From Planobispora longispora (GTDB lineage Bacteria > Actinomycetota > Actinomycetes > Streptosporangiales > Streptosporangiaceae): DNA of 64,000 nt. This document shows, piece by piece, positions 62,609 to 64,000 of the stretch. Numbering within the stretch: the first letter of the stretch is position 1; the number at the start of each line of letters is the position of its first letter. The stretch lies in the NCBI RefSeq assembly GCF_016863135.1, contig NZ_BOOH01000033.1, forward strand, positions 1-64,000, in the 5' to 3' direction. A program made the translations under genes and the position numbers. The notes under the pieces were generated by a model, which was given only the letters and a program-made list of their open reading frames with translations, was not told the origin of the DNA and did no database searches.

Positions 62609-63799
62609 TCATCCGGCCTTGCGATGAGGAATCCCCCGCTCCCAGGGCCAGCGCCGCACGTCCGGCTCCGGGACGGGCGGCTGCACCCGGCTGGCGATCT
62701 GCTCCGCCGGGTTGTACTGCTGCATGGGAGCGACGAACTTGTCGTAGGCGTCCTCCCAGCGCCGGTCCTGCGGGTCGGTGACCGAGCGGTGGAGCGAGAG
62801 GTCGACGAGGGTGCGCAGCGCCTCGTTGGTCCCGACGTTGACGGCCCACTGCTCCGAGGCCTCCAGCCCGATGTCGTGGTGCTCGAGGTCGTCCGGCTCG
62901 TTCTGGACGAACCCCGCCATGAGCGCGGTGTCGGTCGTGACCGCCTCGTACTCCTTCCCCTTGAGCCCGGTGACGCACTCGCTGATCCGGTTCCTCAGGG
63001 TGACGTCGGCCCCGGCCTGCTTCGCCGGGTGCTCGGAGGTCGAGGCGCCGAGAGTGCAGACCTTCTTGCCCTTCAGCTGCGCCAGCGAGGTGACGGCGGG
63101 GTGCCCCTTACGCGTGATGACGGACTGCTGCGTCTCCAGGTAGGGCGCCGAGAACCCGATCGCGGCGTCCCTCAGCCGCTCCGGTGTCACGCTGAAGGTG
63201 GCCACCACCAGGTCGACCTTGACGTGCTGCCCGGCGGCGTTCCTGGCCACCATCCGGGCCCGGTCCTCGGTCTCGATGGACAGGAACTCCACCTCGCTCT
63301 CGCGGAATCCGAGGTCCGCGGCGATCATGAGGGCGATCTCGATGTCGAATCCCTCGTAGGTGCCGTCCGTCTTGCGGATCGCGATGCCGGGGGTGTCGTC
63401 CTTCACGCCGACCAGGAGCCTGTCCCGGCCGCTCAGGCCCGCCTGTTCCAGCAGTTCCGCCTCCGTGGGCGGTCCCGTCTCCACGACGCTCCAGATCGCG
63501 ACGACCGCCGCCGCCAGGACGGCGGCGAGCCAGCCGGCGAGCCGGACGAGAGAGCTCCTGCCACCCGCGCCCGACCGGCTTGCGGGATCCGGCTGCTCCC
63601 CGGGACCCGCCTGACTCCCGGGACCCGTCTGACTCCCGGGACCCGTCTGACTCCCGACGCCCGGCCCGCTCCCGGAGACCGGCTCCCTCGGGGACTCCTC
63701 CGTCGCGTCCGGGGACTCCACCACCGTCAGGGGCGGCGCCGCGGACGTCTCATGACCCGGTCCGGAATCCGACTTCGCCTTCGGCTTCCTGATTCGCAC
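62609..63799 (-). CDS. membrane-anchored solute-binding protein (SBP_bac_3 type)
   Basis: A 396-residue protein. Residues 1-80 are cytoplasmic, Pro/Gly/Ser-rich, with tandem SQTGPG units. One membrane helix (about 82-105) follows, then an amino-acid-binding-protein domain: LLVGVKDDTPGIAIRKTDG, YEGFDIEIALMIA, DLVVATFSVTPERL, GKKVCTLGASTSEHP. Two cysteines may form a disulfide. Anchoring by a helix with a cytoplasmic tail, and no ABC genes, suggests a receptor rather than a transporter part. The GTG follows GGAGGACGTC. Confidence 0.85.
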   Translation of the reverse strand: MRIRKPKAKSDSGPGHETSAAPPLTVVESPDATEESPREPVSGSGPGVGSQTGPGSQTGPGSQAGPGEQPDPASRSGAGGRSSLVRLAGWLAAVLAAAVVAIWSVVETGPPTEAELLEQAGLSGRDRLLVGVKDDTPGIAIRKTDGTYEGFDIEIALMIAADLGFRESEVEFLSIETEDRARMVARNAAGQHVKVDLVVATFSVTPERLRDAAIGFSAPYLETQQSVITRKGHPAVTSLAQLKGKKVCTLGASTSEHPAKQAGADVTLRNRISECVTGLKGKEYEAVTTDTALMAGFVQNEPDDLEHHDIGLEASEQWAVNVGTNEALRTLVDLSLHRSVTDPQDRRWEDAYDKFVAPMQQYNPAEQIASRVQPPVPEPDVRRWPWERGIPHRKAG

Positions 63800-64000
63800 G
63801 ACGTCCTCCGGGTCCGAATTCCCTCGCCTCCGCGGAATTCTTGGGGCAGGGTACGCCAGAGGCCGGAAGCGGCGCGATCGTCAACGGCGACAGTCATCAA
63901 GAAGTGATCAAATCGCGCGGCCGGGCGGGTCCGCGGGGAGCGTCCGATCCGGAAACCGGCGCGACATCAGCGCGCAACGCGGGGGAAACGGCCGGTTCCT
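63800..64000. other. upstream region of the solute-binding protein gene
   Basis: No gene is seen in the last 200 bases. It presumably holds the leftward promoter, and the window ends here. Confidence 0.4.

Overview
The window reads as the chromosome of a high-GC actinobacterium, most likely Streptosporangiales (inferred). The evidence is very high GC with strong third-position bias, many GTG/TTG starts, GTGA/ATGA/TGATG overlaps, a SARP-type regulator, a DUF6879-DUF6082 pair and a leucine-rich leader ahead of leuA. I see no tRNA, rRNA, insertion sequence, prophage or CRISPR array.

0-20 kb is the most distinctive part: an oxalate and formate island. Near-identical operators (consensus CATACTGTATACCGTATG) occur six times. 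They lie before a succinyl-CoA ligase beta-like gene, an oxalate:formate-antiporter-family MFS gene, a GntR/FCD regulator, an oxc-frc-acyl-CoA-ligase-Nramp-like-membrane-terC operon, a PanE-like reductase and an NAD-linked formate dehydrogenase operon with fdhD. Together these would import oxalate, activate it to oxalyl-CoA, decarboxylate it to formyl-CoA, oxidise the released formate, and perhaps reduce some oxalyl-CoA to glyoxylate. The formate dehydrogenase alpha chain is split and its halves are in reverse order. The Nramp-like transporter lacks the metal-binding motifs of its family.

20-29 kb holds znuACB-zur behind a Zur box, a CGNR zinc-finger regulator, a cupin, uppS-recO, and a CDP-alcohol phosphatidyltransferase with a DUF5941 partner. 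29-36 kb has an Lrp regulator with a probable arginine dihydrolase-like enzyme and ornithine aminotransferase, then a cyclase-family hydrolase, a PhoD-like phosphatase and glutamate dehydrogenase. 36-43 kb has a membrane GGDEF-EAL protein and an amide cluster: MarR regulator, cytosolic AmiC-like sensor, APC permease and formamidase/acetamidase. Formamide would also yield formate.

43-52 kb has a ClpC-like protein with a degenerate ATPase and no second AAA domain, a Gfo/Idh oxidoreductase, an epimerase divergent from a TetR gene with two palindromic operators, a three-gene DUF cluster, a DMT transporter, a RidA protein and a kinase-like protein. 52-55.3 kb is a less GC-rich cassette of a WXG100-like small protein, a 738-residue protein with an EF-hand-like loop and a lipoprotein. 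56-64 kb has leuA with its leader and attenuator, a SARP regulator followed by two paralogous proteins of unknown function, and a membrane protein with an anchored solute-binding protein.

A recurring oddity is tandem repeats that begin at or span a stop codon. Five genes show them.
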